Origin: Hyperoplus lanceolatus
Lineage: Eukaryota; Chordata; Actinopteri; Uranoscopiformes; Ammodytidae
DNA: 64,000 nt
Direction of reading: 5' to 3'
NCBI GenBank assembly: GCA_026929865.2
Contig: CM049408.1
Location: 23,478,501-23,542,500 of the forward strand
Each line of letters starts with the position of its first letter. Within the stretch, counting starts at the first letter, position 1. Of the stretch, positions 13,425-26,073 are shown piece by piece. The notes under the pieces were generated by a model. That model saw nothing but the letters and a program-made list of their open reading frames with translations. It was not told where the DNA came from and did not search any database. The position numbers and the translations under genes were made by a program.

Positions 13425-14430
13425 ACTTTTGTTGCAGCTTCATCAAAAAGGAAGTGTTTGGAAAATTCTCGTTTTATTAAGGCATCGGAAAACACAAGGA
13501 AAGACCCTGTAATGATTTGCTGTAAGACATCTGTGTCAAGGTATGCCCTGATTCCACTGAGTAACTTCCAAGGAATAATCATCAGGATTACTAGCGCATG
13601 TTATATAAAGGATGCACGACGAAGGGGCTTTGTCAGTGACCACTGCTTCGTCTCATGTGTGTCTGATCACTTAACTTTTCAGACGTATACCGGCCTTCAT
13701 TCTTCACGTACCCATGAGGGGGGACTGTCTCATGCGGCTTGTCAGCGGCGTGTTAAGCTCCTAATAGTCGCACCATAACTTCTCAAAATTGATTTGATTC
13801 TGGGCTGTGTTTGTCTTGGCCTGGAGCCCTGTCTTTGTGGTTGCGGTCTTGGAGAGGAGTGGAAAGCAAGAGGGAATGAGGAGAAGGAGGAGGACATTGG
13901 AAAGACTGGCGAGGGAGTAAGGGGAAAGAGGGTGGTATTCGGAGCATCATGTAAGACTTCAAACAGGTCCAGCCTGGAAGAGGAGTGTTGATGTGAGAGT
14001 TGAGGGGGGCCCCTTGGGTCAGGTGGCCTCTCACATAGCCTTCATATGGTCTGCATTTCCCCTCATTGCCGCTGCCCTTCTCCTAATTGGCAGGTAATGT
14101 ATCGTCGCTCTGGCCGATCTCCCCCTCCGTCACTGTTATTACTCTCCTTTTATTAATGGAAGGCACAGTGGTGTGGTGGTGATGGTGGTTGAAGGTGATA
14201 GTGGCTCTGGGCTTGGCAGCGCGCCACAGAGGGGCCCGACGCTGACACTTTATACAGCGGCAGGTTTTACCAAGGTGTTCATTTCAGGAGCGTCTCCTCC
14301 GCCTTGTCTGCTTCTCTGTCTTCGCCCCGCGGCGGTGGAAGGTAAATCAAAGCCACAGCTGATACTGAAGACTTTATTCAATCTGATTGTGGTAACGACC
14401 CATCCCACTGTCATTACATACAGTACATAT

Positions 14431-14432
<2 letters not shown>
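13425..14432. other. Gene-free stretch
   Basis: Unique-looking sequence. Short open frames (such as 13458-13778) show no domain or splice context. Confidence 0.5.

Positions 14433-14517
<85 letters not shown>
14433..14517. repeat. (AC)n microsatellite, 85 bp, uninterrupted
   Basis: A pure AC array, one of the longest perfect tracts in the window. Confidence 0.98.
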
Positions 14518-14521
<4 letters not shown>

Positions 14522-16993
14522 TGCTTGTTTGTATACTGTACTGTGAGTTCTCTACTACCATTCAACACTCCACCTCGCACAGTGTTATCTGGCAGTGCAG
14601 GTTTTTCTTTCCCACTCATAACCAGCCAGGCAGCTTATTTTACAGCCTCTCTGCTTAAGTCACTGCTAAGCATAACAATACACCAGCAGACATGTGTTTG
14701 TCATAAACTGCCGGGCTGAAAATTACATTACAATGGTTTACACTTTGAACAAGGTTCAAAAAGAATCATTGTGCACCACATTTAATCATGCGCTGTACTC
14801 AGTGTTCATAATGCTCATGTGATTTTCCACTGCTGCCGGACAGTGGAAGGCTAACTACAGCGAAACAACATGAGCCAATCAACCTAAGTAGGCCTGTTTG
14901 TAGCAGTAAATGCCAAACCCTGTTCGTTATGCCTCACAGGCCAAGTCTCTCACTACAGCGACTCCATGTATGGTCCTGGAGCTCCGCAACATCCCGATTC
15001 TGGGTTAGCAGGCTGCTACAGACACGACAGTAGCAACATGAGCACGGCTGGGTTCTCCAGGCCTTTTTGCGAGGGGACATAAATGTCCATAGTATTTTTT
15101 GCTAACATCCTGTGCCGCAGATCAAGCCAACATTACTGTCTGGTGCACATGGAAGAGCTCAATTACATAACTTAAGACTTTCATTAGCCTCTCCGCTCCA
15201 TTGAGTTCTCTGGGAAAGGTCCAGATGTGACTTCATGAAGGGCCCTCTCTATGCAGAGCCTGTTCGCTCTGTTCCGCTATGCCCCCCTGCTCCATCCCTG
15301 CAGCTGTAAGCACTCAGAGGAAAAGCAGGGAGAGAAGAAGGGGAGGGAGGTAGAGTGCTTTATTAAAAAAAAAAAAAAAAAAAAAATCAGACACCCCTTA
15401 GACCCCCCCCAGTCTCCATTCAAAACAGATCTAGCCCCACCCAGAGCCGGGCTACAGTCCCCTTTCCTCCCTGAGGTCTTCTAAAGTAGGCCAATAAGTC
15501 TTTTAGCATGTGGTCTCGCTGTCAGCCCGAGGTGGCTGACTAGACAGGCTGCTGCTCCAGGCGCAGGGACAGGAAGTGGTCGCCGGCCAGGAGACACTCT
15601 GTGAGAGGCTGCCCGAGTAAACAACCCTCCCCCTTTAGCACACATGCTCATACACATTCGTATGTGTTTGTATGCTCATACACATTTGGATTTGTTTACA
15701 TATGCAGCAGACTTTTACATATACCCACACACACATACACACTTGATGCGTCACCATCACCAGAAACACTGACAACCTTTTACTGGGAAGTACTGTAAAT
15801 CTGGATGCCGCTGTTTTACTGTTAATATCATGACGGTTTATGGATGACGTTTTATTTCAGACTTTTGGTTTCACTGTGACCACAATTCCCCCGTTTAAAG
15901 ACTGAAAACTGGAAATCGTTGAGGGCCTTCTAATCAAATTAATGGCTGTGTTGTTTGATCGCGTGTGTGCAAAGCATTCATTTTATGTGAGCCACTATGG
16001 AAAGTCATACCAAACTCCTTTGCCAAAACAACAATTTATGTCTTAAAGGGGTAGTTTGTTTTTACGCCTTCTGGCGTTTGATATGCCTATCCCTTGTGTG
16101 ACTTTGCGTCTGCGTATCGTGGTCATGATGGTTTTCCAGAGAGTTAGGAGCAGCTGTTTGTGTGTGGCTCTGTGTTTCTGGGAAGACAGCGGACACAGGT
16201 GGCGAATCGGTTAGGGCAGTGATTTATTGAGATCTCCTTTACCTTGCATTGTGCTGCGGCCTTCCTCTGGGCCTCAGATTGCTCTCACACATCATGTTCC
16301 CCTTCTCGCCTGTTATTCCGTGTCTCCGATAACAATGATGCCTGATTTGCACAGTGGAAAAAGGCCAGAGGAGTTCCTCTCTGAGGATGAATTTATTGTT
16401 TCCCCCTGCACGGAGCTATTGTTTAGGGTCTTTCTTGGGTAGATGCAGACCCAAGCAAAGCTGTCTTTAATCTTTTGAGGCAAGTTACAGTCTCAAACCT
16501 TGTCAAAGTGAATATAAAATTAACTTTCTTATCCTCGGGGGAATGTTCAAGTCAGTCAATTGACTAATAAAATGGCTGTTAGAATAGAGAAAACATATGT
16601 TTATTGGATGTGTTAAAATAGTTGTACATACTGTAGGTAACGCATAATCCTTTGGGTGCATCGACCTAATAATTACATAGCCTGATCAAGGTCAGAATAG
16701 GCTAAGTCCGACCTAATGCTGTCTGTTTTTGTTGAAAATTAAGACTTCGAAACAAGACTAACCAGTCAAGCTAGTATATATGTGACAATGCCAAAACCTT
16801 AATAAAGGCAGTAAAACGGATTCATTAATGTCACTTACCCAGTATTATCAAGTTTGCTAACATAAGGTATAAGATTAGCTAGCTGTGATGAATTGAATTG
16901 TGAAATGTGTTTAATTGCTTCTGAATTAAACTTTTAAGTCTTAAGTGGAAGCTTTTCTTATACCATCTTTCAAAATGTACATAGACATCATTA
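14518..16993. other. Gene-free stretch
   Basis: Contains a 22-nt poly(A) at 15365-15386. No exon or RNA gene is supported. Parts between about 15200 and 16450 are GC-richer and look unique. Confidence 0.5.
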
Positions 16994-17001
16994 GAATGAA
17001 T

Positions 17002-17580
17002 TAGGGATGGGCTTAATTAATCGATTAATCGATCATTGCTCGTTAAAAATATTGTCGATCACGTGAAATTGTTATCGATCATCCGACCCTGTTTAACGTC
17101 TCACGTTAGCGCCGCTAGCATTAGCGGGTAACTTTAGCATCTATGCTTTCCTACTTCGCCTTCATCAGGGAACTAATTTGCACATTTTGTTTATTAGATG
17201 AAGTAACGTTAGGTCCTTTACCACTCAGAGAAACGTGCTGTGCCCTTATGCAGTCTTTGGCAGCATCTTAGGAGGCGCATATGTGTTTAAACTTTAAAGG
17301 TATTGTAGCATTGGCTCATAGCCTCGGGCTTTAACCAGCGCCACATTTTATTATTTTATTTTAAAAGGTTGCCTTGTCTTAATATATTTGTTTGCCTAGA
17401 AGATCTTGGAATAAAGATGTAATTGAGTAAAAACCTCTTGTATACAGTCTATGGTAAAAACGCTGTATTTTGGATGTTCTGTTGGCATTTATATGTAAAA
17501 AAAGATAACGATTGCTCTATAATTGCTCGTTAATTTTCCCGATGATCGATTAATTGAATTTCTTAAAATGCCCATCCCTA
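17002..17580. mobile_element. Non-autonomous hAT-like DNA transposon
   Basis: The ends are perfect 11-bp inverted repeats: TAGGGATGGGC at the left and GCCCATCCCTA at the right. It is flanked by a perfect 8-bp duplication GAATGAAT (16994-17001 and 17581-17588). Subterminal AATTAATCGATTAATCG-like sequence recurs inverted near the right end. An 8-bp target duplication is the hallmark of the hAT superfamily. The 579-bp body has no transposase frame. Confidence 0.88.
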
Positions 17581-17588
17581 GAATGAAT

Positions 17589-18450
17589 AGACTCTCAGTC
17601 TCCTGATAAAGCAAGATGTGTGTATTTCTAAAGCTGTTTATAGGCCTGTAATCTCATAAACCTGTGTGGAAGAGAAGAGTATAGACCCAGCATTATGTTG
17701 ACTAAATTTTGCTATCATCAGCTATCATGAGACAGTAGTCATACAATAACCAAGCCAAGTAAGGCTGTAGCAGTAAAACCCTTGACTGTAAGTTGAACAA
17801 GGGTGTAGCCTATTCTATGTTAAAGAATTCAACTTTTCCACTGTGAGAGGGAGAAAGTGGGACTAAATAGTGCTCTTGCTTTTAATGTTTTTGCTCTTGT
17901 CTCAAGTTCATACGTGGCTAAATGTCCTAACTGTTGTGCCCTCACTCCCTCAAATCTACAGCTCTGGACCCAAGTCACAACGCAGGGTTCACAAAGTTTA
18001 CAAAAAGATAAAACCAGGACACTGTGGACACACTATGTTTGTGAACGTTGGCTTAGTTATAGGCCTATCCTCACACTAACATTACTAAAGGCCTTGGTCT
18101 TTAGTAATGTTAAGTAAAGTTACACTCTAATCCTTTTATACCTGCCTAAACTGTGCGAGTGCATGTTGCAACAGGTATAAGCAGGTGAGGCTCGAGGGTG
18201 AGCGAAGGGCAGGTTTTTTAGGCCGGGCCCTTATCTGAACGGAAGACTTGCCTTGAGAAATCTGAGCAGCAGTCAGACACTTTCAAACAATCTCTGTGGT
18301 GTTTTTACAGCTAAATTCCTCAATCATGAATGAGCCCCCCCGAGGGAACCCAACGTCAACTATAAAATGTGCCTTTCCCTCAGGACTCCGCTTTGTGTGT
18401 TCAGACTTACCTATACGAGCCGGAGCATGCGTGGAAGTGCATGCTTTATA

Positions 18451-18452
<2 letters not shown>
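17589..18452. other. Gene-free stretch
   Basis: No recognisable exon. A locally GC-rich patch occurs near 18180-18260. Confidence 0.5.

Positions 18453-18540
<88 letters not shown>
18453..18540. repeat. (TG)n microsatellite, 88 bp
   Basis: TG array with a single C-for-T interruption near 18501. Confidence 0.98.
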
Positions 18541-18541
<1 letters not shown>

Positions 18542-18680
18542 ATGTTCCTGCCTGTGTGCTTCAGTGTGCTCTTTTCTCAGTGAGTGGGTGTGAGATCTGC
18601 GGTTTCTCACAGTCAGTTCTTATCTTCGTCTCCTCTGAGCCTCAGCCAGCAGATCATTGTGAAATATACACACTCGCACA

Positions 18681-18756
18681 GAAAGAGAGAGAGACACAGA
18701 GAGAGAGAGAGAGAGAGAGAGACAGACGGAGAGAGAGAAAGAGAGCGAGAGAGAGA
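18681..18756. repeat. (GA)n-rich polypurine tract
   Basis: Imperfect GA array interrupted by ACA and ACG words, about 140 bp downstream of the TG array. Confidence 0.9.
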
Positions 18757-19727
18757 TACAGAGTTCACTTTTTAACCATTCCCTAACCTCCCAAGGCCAC
18801 ATATCTAGGCCTTGTTTACAACTCAAACAAGAAAATGATACAGCCTTGGTTATATTAGCGGGAGGGGTGACTTTAGTCCAGTCATCTTCTCTCTTTGTCT
18901 GTTTTTAAAGCACACAGTATCAACCTTTTTTTAACGTTTGTGGCCTGGAAGAAGCTTGTATATGTTTATCAACTTTTCGGCATGTTGTACTTTTAAAAAT
19001 TTAGCAACATGATATGACTGCGTTGGATGTTAGATCCCTGTATACACAATGATCATCTGCGTATAGAGCAGACTTGACCTTGGTACAAGACTGAGCAAGG
19101 ACTTCCTGTAAAACTATCACTGATGTCATCTTCTGTCTGCTTATATCTCTAAAAGGCATGAGTGACTCAGAGTGGCTGGTTAGTCAGGTCTATCATGGTC
19201 CAGTGCATATCTGAATGCAGCCAGGGGTGTATGAGTGTGTTTATTTGTGTGTGTGTGCTGAGGTCATATCACTTAGTATTAACCTAGTGAGAAACTGAAA
19301 ATTGCATTTAAGAAGTAAGAAAGAGGTTGTTTTCCTTCCATTGCTGCTGCTGCTACCAGAGGAAACAGATGCTCCAAAACAAAACTGAGAATCATATGTG
19401 TGTGGAACGTTGCTGTTTTTAGCTTGAGCACGGTTCAGTGGTTTAAAGCTAACCTCATTCACTTTCATGCATGGCACACATAGGGCATAAGTGAAGATTT
19501 AGTAAGGAGTGCAGCTTTGATACTTTACCAATGTAACATTGGATGGTCAAAGGACTTAAATTGAAAACGTAAGAATATCCTTTTCAAACATACAAACCGG
19601 TTAAGAGATACATTTCTTGGTTCAACTTTTACTGTTTACCTGCTGTCATTTTTAGCAGTAAAGGGCAAGTAGTGACATTTCAAGTCTGCAAAACCTTTGG
19701 TTTGACCTTAATATAGAGTGGTTTAGA

Positions 19728-19957
19728 TTAGTTGTTCCCAACCTAAAAGCCATAAGGGGTTATATAATGATTTCTGAGGGTAGGAAAAAATAAATTACTT
19801 CCCCCTTTTTGGTAATGTCTTGAATATTTGCCCCTTTTCTATTGAAATACTGTCTAATTTACCTCTTCCATCCAGACGTTTGAGTACACTTCTCAAAACT
19901 CAAAGACACTCTGTGAAGAAATTGGTTTGTATAAACCAAAAAGATGGGAAGCACTGG
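19728..19957. repeat. Decayed interspersed repeat with inverted ends
   Basis: It begins 'tagttgttcccaacctaaaagcc' and ends 'aaaaagatgggaagcactgg', a weak inverted pair typical of fish elements whose ends read 'ggttcccaacc'. The 7775-8060 segment has a similar right end. Confidence 0.4.
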
Positions 19958-21030
19958 ATTTGATAATGGGGCTAAACTTCAGCTGTGTTAACAACCTGTC
20001 ACACTGTGTTGCGATGATGTTGCCTTGTTCCCAAATCTCTGCACTCTAAGATCCTAGTTGTGATAAACTGGAATTACCCTATAAAGTCCCGATTCAAACA
20101 GGATTTTGAAATGCAGAGCAGGTGTTGCTCTGCTTAACGGAGGCCACTTTCCTCCCAGGCGGGCCACGATGCTGGGAGTCATGAGACAGGAAGATTTAAG
20201 TGCTTCAGCGCTCTAAAGAGCTGAGGGGAGTGACTGGCTCGGCCCAGTGGACCAGAAACCCAAAGCACAACAGTGTCGGGTTCTGCACTTCAGGCTCTCT
20301 CCCCATTGGCCGCTGCTCGTTTACAGTTTCCACTTGGGCCAACGCAACTCGTTAGGAAAAAGTCATCACTTGTCCATTAGTGCAAGGCTCAGCGAGAGAG
20401 TCTAGTGGCACCATGTTTGTTATTCTGTCACACTAAGGAGTGGGAGGGTGTGTTTCCACAACCTGTCAGACGGCCCATCACTGCCGGTGGTTCCTCTCCT
20501 ACGAAGCCTCCTCACCTCTCTGCTCAACGCATATGTGTTTTTCTCTGCCTTTCTTTCACAGGTCAAGGGGTTGCCACTTAGCCCGCGGGAAGAAAAGCAC
20601 ATGTGACACTGGTTCCCGGCAGGCGTAATGGTCATTACTCGGTGAGCAGCAGTGTGTCATAGCCTCAGTCGTATATAGATAATAGGGCTGCGGAGTGCCA
20701 GGGTTAAACCCACAGGATCAGGGAGTGGTTGTTACTGTTGTCTTTGTTGATGTGCAATCAGTCTCACGGTGACAAATATAGCCGTAGACCTACAAAGATA
20801 AAGCCGGCCGTTTTCTGCAGGCTGCAGAGAAAAACTGCATGAGTGGGGAAAGTTACTCATAATAAGGCATTATAATCCAATGAGACAATACTGATAATGA
20901 AAAAGCTTATGTACACAACAATACAAAGGTCCGAGATGGCATATTTGATTATATTCTGCATTGAAGCCAAAGTAAATGAAAGTGGCCCATTTTCTTTTTA
21001 ATTATTATATATTTTTTAAATAGATGTAGG
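19958..21030. other. Gene-free stretch
   Basis: The 20100-20660 interval is GC-richer, and looks unique. No exon with splice sites was recognised. Confidence 0.45.
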
Positions 21031-22294
21031 TAGGGGAGAACGGGGTAATCTGAGACACTTTTTACATTTGCTCCCCTCTAAGCGAGCTAAAATTATTTAT
21101 CACTCAAATTTACACATTTCCCATTAATTCAGGATGTTTCCTAGAAATGGGCATTAGCAGAATTTATTCAAGACAAAGGGCAGTGAAAATATAAATGTGT
21201 CTCACTTTACCCCAACTGTGGGGTAAACTGAGACAGACCAAAGAAATCAAGGGGGTAAACTGAACCACTTGCTTTTTCCACTCTGAAACTACCATAACAA
21301 CACAAATTGTAACGGTTACAATCCTGACAGCTAGCTTGAAAACCAAATATTCCAAAACTAATGTCGGACTAGTAACAGAATCATGGGGTTTGGCCAATTA
21401 AGCAAAACATTTTTCTAAACACTTGAAAGTAACTCTGATCAAATACAACATATAATTTATATTCAGTAATTAACATTCAAATGACAGATGGAACCAGTTA
21501 GATTAAAACAGTCTGGGGGTCAGAACACAAGACCCTTAGAGCCAGCTAGTGTCTGGGGGTCAGAGCAAAGGACAATCAGAACCAGCTAGAACAGCCTGGG
21601 ACTCAGAACACAGGACTCGACCCAGCTGTCTTTTTCCATCTTTTGAGTCTTGTTTTCTGCATTTGTTCTATTGGGATCATTCATGGAATAAACATAAACA
21701 TATTTCTTAGTGTATTGATGTTAAAGGTCACTCTCCTGTCCCCCACATACACACGTGCCAAACCATGCCCTTGCTGACACCCCTTCAACCATCAACCCCC
21801 ACCTCCAGCCCACATTGTCTTTTCAAACTAGTCTCCTTGCTACCTCAAATATAATGGATTCATTAAAAGAGGGCACGGACAGTGTCTCACTTTACCCCAC
21901 AGCATTTGTCTCACTTTACCCCACTGCCACAATTTGAGAAAAAACTACCTCTCTCAGCAATTCAGGCTAATCTTCAGTTATCATCATCACATGATTTCAT
22001 ATCTTGGTAGTTCATCAACATGTGTGATATAAGTTTTTCTACCTGAATCAATTTGATTAGGCACAACAATCGATTAAGTTGACAGCAAGAAAATTTACGA
22101 AAAAATAAAAAAAATAAAAAATTGTGAAAAAAACATGCTTACAACATCACCATGAGGTCCTCTCTTTCATGGCCAAGGGGAAGTGACAGGGGCTTGAAAA
22201 CATATATCTCACATGACCAAAAATGTGTTCCGTGTCCTAGATACAGGGGGTGCCTCACATTACCCGATGCCTCACATTCCCCCGTTCTCCCCTA
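21031..22294. mobile_element. Non-autonomous DNA transposon with TAGGGGAGAACGGGG ends
   Basis: The left end TAGGGGAGAACGGGG (21031-21045) recurs as a perfect inverted copy at 22280-22294, with similarity continuing inward. The interior carries at least eight copies, in both orientations, of a GGGGTAA-x-TGAGAC motif, including one 17-bp hairpin at 21198-21235 and two tandem copies near 21883-21923. A TA target duplication is possible; no longer one is visible. The 1264-bp body encodes no transposase, so it would need one in trans. Superfamily is undecided. Confidence 0.8.
21511..21630. repeat. Three-unit minisatellite, unit about 40 bp
   Basis: Units begin at 21511, 21551 and about 21593, each with '(g)tctgggggtcagaacaca...ccagcta' style sequence. 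The third unit is more diverged. It lies inside the 21031-22294 element. Confidence 0.8.
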
Positions 22295-23059
22295 TGTGTA
22301 TTCCATTTTCTCTGCTACTCAAAGTCAGTTATTTTTACAGCTTGTATCCAGAGGGTTGACTTCCCCAACTGTGAAATATATACACCACAGGCTGATGCTA
22401 GTCAGGAAAGGCATTAGAGAGGGGATGAGAAGGCCTTTTGTTAGCACAAATTATAAAAACCCGTCCCTGTAATTAAGTTTTCAATATTTGGGAAAACAAG
22501 ACTCTTGACTCCCTACAATCCCCCCCCCCCCTCACCCCCCGATGTGAAGACAGTAAGCTCAACCTAAGAGCAGAGATAAAAGGGAGTGCAGATAAGGATA
22601 AAGGAAGATAAAAAGGTGTACTTTCACTATACATTACATTAGCAAGAAGGGCCCAGCACAGGCGGTGGGAGGTTTAGGATTGTCATGTAACAGCAAAGGT
22701 CAAAGGTTTAATCGCTTTGACGCATACATGTCTCGTTTGAGTTGCATTTAAGTAAGTGAGTGAACACATACCTACATAGTGATCATACATTACTGCAAAT
22801 TAGAAACAATTAAATCAAGGTAACTGTCAAAAATATAACATTCTTCATTGTCATGGTTGGTTTGTAACAACATGAACATTTGACTCACCACACTTGTTTT
22901 TTGCAAAACAAATGTGTCATTATTGCTTCTCATTTATCTTCCTGTCTGGTCTAGGACCACAAGTAAAGAATCGACAAGATTTCAGACAACACTGTGCGCA
23001 ATTCAGCACACTATCCCCATAAAAAATATAAAGGACAAGAAAATGTTTCGTCATCATAA
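22295..23059. other. Gene-free stretch
   Basis: Contains C-rich runs near 22520-22540. No exon or clear repeat end seen. Confidence 0.5.
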
Positions 23060-23664
23060 TTAAAGCAATAGTTGCCTCATTTTGGGGAATAAGCTTAATT
23101 TGCTTTCATGCTAAGAGTTAAAGAGATAAGATCACTCACTACCACTCTCAGAATATGTAGCTGAAGCCAGGTACATACGTATTACATATTAGGTACAAAA
23201 ATCAAACTGTAAAAATTACTATTCACCATTTTACAAGGGGGTTATGTGTTGTGACTACTTCTAGGCAGAGAGTTGTGACTTCTTGTCAAGTCTTTGCTGG
23301 TCCATAATGTAACAATTACTTATTTTTAAAGTTGTGTTTTTGTACAGATTAAACAAACAAGATACAATGTGTTTATAACTGATCTTCAAAATTGCTGATA
23401 GTGTGACCTTTGGACAGACTCATGCTAGCTGGTTACCAGTGTTGCCAGAATCGATCTGGCAACTTAGCGAACATGTGGCATACGCAGTGGGTTTCCGCCA
23501 CCAAGGTGCATCACTATTACCAGTCTTTGTGCTATGCTAAGTAAACCTGCAAATGGCTGTAGCTTCATATTAACCATACCAACATGATAGGATAGTGGTA
23601 TCAATCTTCTCATGTATAACTTTGCCAGAAAATGAGTAATCATATCCCCCAAATTGTCAAACAT
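23060..23664. mobile_element. Fish inverted-repeat element, copy 2
   Basis: The left end is 'ttaaagcaatagttgcctcattttgggg' and the right end 'atcccccaaattgtcaaaca', which match inverted. The interior phrases 'tagctgaagccagg', 'aacaaacaagatacaatgtg', 'cagtctttgtgctatgctaag' and 'tgtagcttcatatt' match the family of the 12797-13424 copy. It is decayed and non-coding. Confidence 0.75.
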
Positions 23665-24444
23665 TTGCTTGAAGTTGCATGTACTTTTGGTCCACGTGGA
23701 CTTTATGCTCTCAACATGGGTTAAATGATTTTCACTAGGCCTACATAAGGAGACATGTTTTTCCTCCACTGCTATTAAAAGTGTTTTTTTTTACTGAGGT
23801 GGATGCCTCTAATGCAACTTTTTGAGCTCTGTTATGACGGATGTTAATTGTGCTTCTCTGTTTTCTACGGACAAAGCAGCCCCTGAATAGCCCCTAACCT
23901 AACCCAATCACTCAGTGTTGACCTCACAACCTTGTCTGGTAATTAATTATCCACCCCTCCCGCATTGCCTGTCACTTATTGCAGCGACACAGACACATAT
24001 GCATGCACGCAGGGTTGCAGCTATACACCCTGCTCTCAGCTGTGAGCGCAGATAAGGGAAATAGCACGGTTAGCACATCTAGCACTATTTGCTCACCTCT
24101 TTCTCAAACAAAGAGGTAAGCCATGCCTCCGATAGCACAATTACAAAGTGTACATGCCGCCACATTTTCTTGCTCAACCGCGCAGGGTTAAACGTGAATG
24201 AAGATTGGATACCGAGAGTAGAAACTACACACACCTGCTTTATCCTGTTGAGCAGGAAGCAATGAATGAACCACAAGACGCGATCTGTGTCACCGTGCTG
24301 TTTCCATATTGGAAAGTAACCTGCTGTAAAAATGTGATGAAATAATGGAAGTTTATTTTCTTTTCTTTTTTCACCCTCATCACCTGCTGCTGGAGGTTCA
24401 GAAACCCACTTCCTGGTACTTTGTCTCAAGGTGCCTCTATATAG
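23665..24444. other. Gene-free stretch
   Basis: No supported exon or RNA gene. Confidence 0.5.
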
Positions 24445-24473
24445 ACACACACACACACTCACACATACGCACT

Positions 24474-24518
<45 letters not shown>
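24445..24518. repeat. (CA)n microsatellite, interrupted
   Basis: CA array with T and G interruptions in the first half and a pure tract in the second half. Confidence 0.95.
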
Positions 24519-24519
<1 letters not shown>

Positions 24520-24877
24520 ACATAAACAGGAAACAGCCCTCTTTCATGTCCCTCAAACTTGCACGCACTGTAAGCTCTTTTGGAAGGTTTACACAGGTCG
24601 TCCTCACCTGGTTTGTAATCAGAGATGTGAAAAACCTTTACTTTGAGTGCATTTCTTTTTCTGACCTTGTTAAAAACCAAAATGTATGACGTTTTATCAA
24701 GTTGTTAATACACAGAATAAGCAAATGTGTTTTGCTGTAAGACATACAAATAAATGTTCTGTATCTTATCCTACAGGAAGGTTAGTTATGTTTGACATTT
24801 AAATCCCTGTTCCTCCTCTGAACAAACTGCTAAGAAACTGCAGTTGCAGAAATCCTAAAAGACTTGCAGGAGATTTT

Positions 24878-24891
24878 GGGGGGGGGGGGGG
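24878..24891. repeat. Poly(G) run
   Basis: Fourteen consecutive G. The flanking 24519-25170 holds no exon. Confidence 0.9.
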
Positions 24892-25168
24892 AGATGTGTA
24901 ATACATACTGTCAACCTCAATAACAGACAGAGCATTTAGGGAAAATCCATGTTTTACCATGTTTTACAGCACAGGTCTCTGAGAACCCAAAACTGAAGCA
25001 AATATTCTATGTGTAAGTATAAAGAAGGACATCCACCTATGCTCCTTGGTCCAGTGAAAGGCCTTTTTTGAATCTTTTGTCACTTTACCTAAATATCATT
25101 AAAATGACATATTGTATTAATTTTTTTCTCAATAAGTAACTACCTCAACCACACCGGTGTAAGACATG

Positions 25169-25170
<2 letters not shown>

Positions 25171-25207
<37 letters not shown>

Positions 25208-25240
25208 ATGTGTGTGTGCGTGCGTGCGTGTGTGTGTGTG
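25171..25240. repeat. (TG)n / (TGCG)n microsatellite
   Basis: TG array grading into TGCG/GTGC repeats before returning to TG. A 21-nt poly(T) follows at 25455-25475. Confidence 0.95.
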
Positions 25241-25730
25241 CAGGGAGGTAAGGTAATGAAAAATCAGGCTCTCAGCATGGCAGGCGGGTAGCTCAGAAAT
25301 AGGGCAGGGCGGAGGTGGTGTAGGGGGCTATGGGGTGAAGAAACAAGACGATAAGTATCCAGCAGGCCCAGGTTCTCTGGTACAAAGCAACAAGGAGGCC
25401 TCCACGGGTCAGCTGTGACGGGTCAGCACCCACCATTGTATGGACGCAAGGGAGTTTTTTTTTTTTTTTTTTTTTGCAATCTGAGAGAATATAAACATGG
25501 ACAGACGGAAGTTTCCAGAAAGCAGAAGCAGTGTGGATGTGTGTGTGAGTGAAGCAAATGAAGGGGGAAGCTACATCATGTTGTTATTGAAATCAAACAC
25601 CACACTGCTTGTATTATTAGGGAAATGGAGATTATTATCTACATTTATTTTATCTATGTGAAAATCTATATAATTGACCACATGTGGTAATATGCTACAA
25701 GGACTATCTCTGACTCCATTTTTTTCATAC

Positions 25731-26073
25731 TTAAAGGTGTACTATGTAACTTTGGGGTGCGTCAGAGAAGTGGTCATTTTCTAAGATGTATTCTCATAAC
25801 TGAATAAACAAACTTTCCTCACTAGAAAACTGGAACACTGTTTGAAGTTTAAAAAGCTACCTGAAAAGTTAGTTTCACTGGGCCCACAGGTTGGTTTACA
25901 CACATTTTAGACGTTTGGTTCCAGGTGCTTCAAAATAACTGTTTTGATTTATGATGATATAATTATTCAATACTAAGAATTACATGTGGCACACATATGC
26001 TATGTAAATGAACTGCAGGCTCTGCAAATGTAAACAAATCCCCCTCCCCTGAAACTGCATAGTGCACCTTTAA
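25731..26073 (+). mobile_element. TTAA-flanked MITE family A, copy 1
   Basis: The boundaries are TTAA at 25731-25734 and 26070-26073. The inner ends AGGTGTACTATGTAACTTT and GAAACTGCATAGTGCACCT are inverted repeats. A second copy of the same family, in reverse orientation, is at 59515-59876. TTAA duplication suggests a piggyBac- or Kolobok-type mobiliser; no transposase frame is present. Confidence 0.78.

Noticed and set aside
21511-21630. Regularly spaced repeats resembling a CRISPR array
   Set aside because: The units are contiguous and diverged with no unique spacers. This is a minisatellite in a vertebrate transposon.
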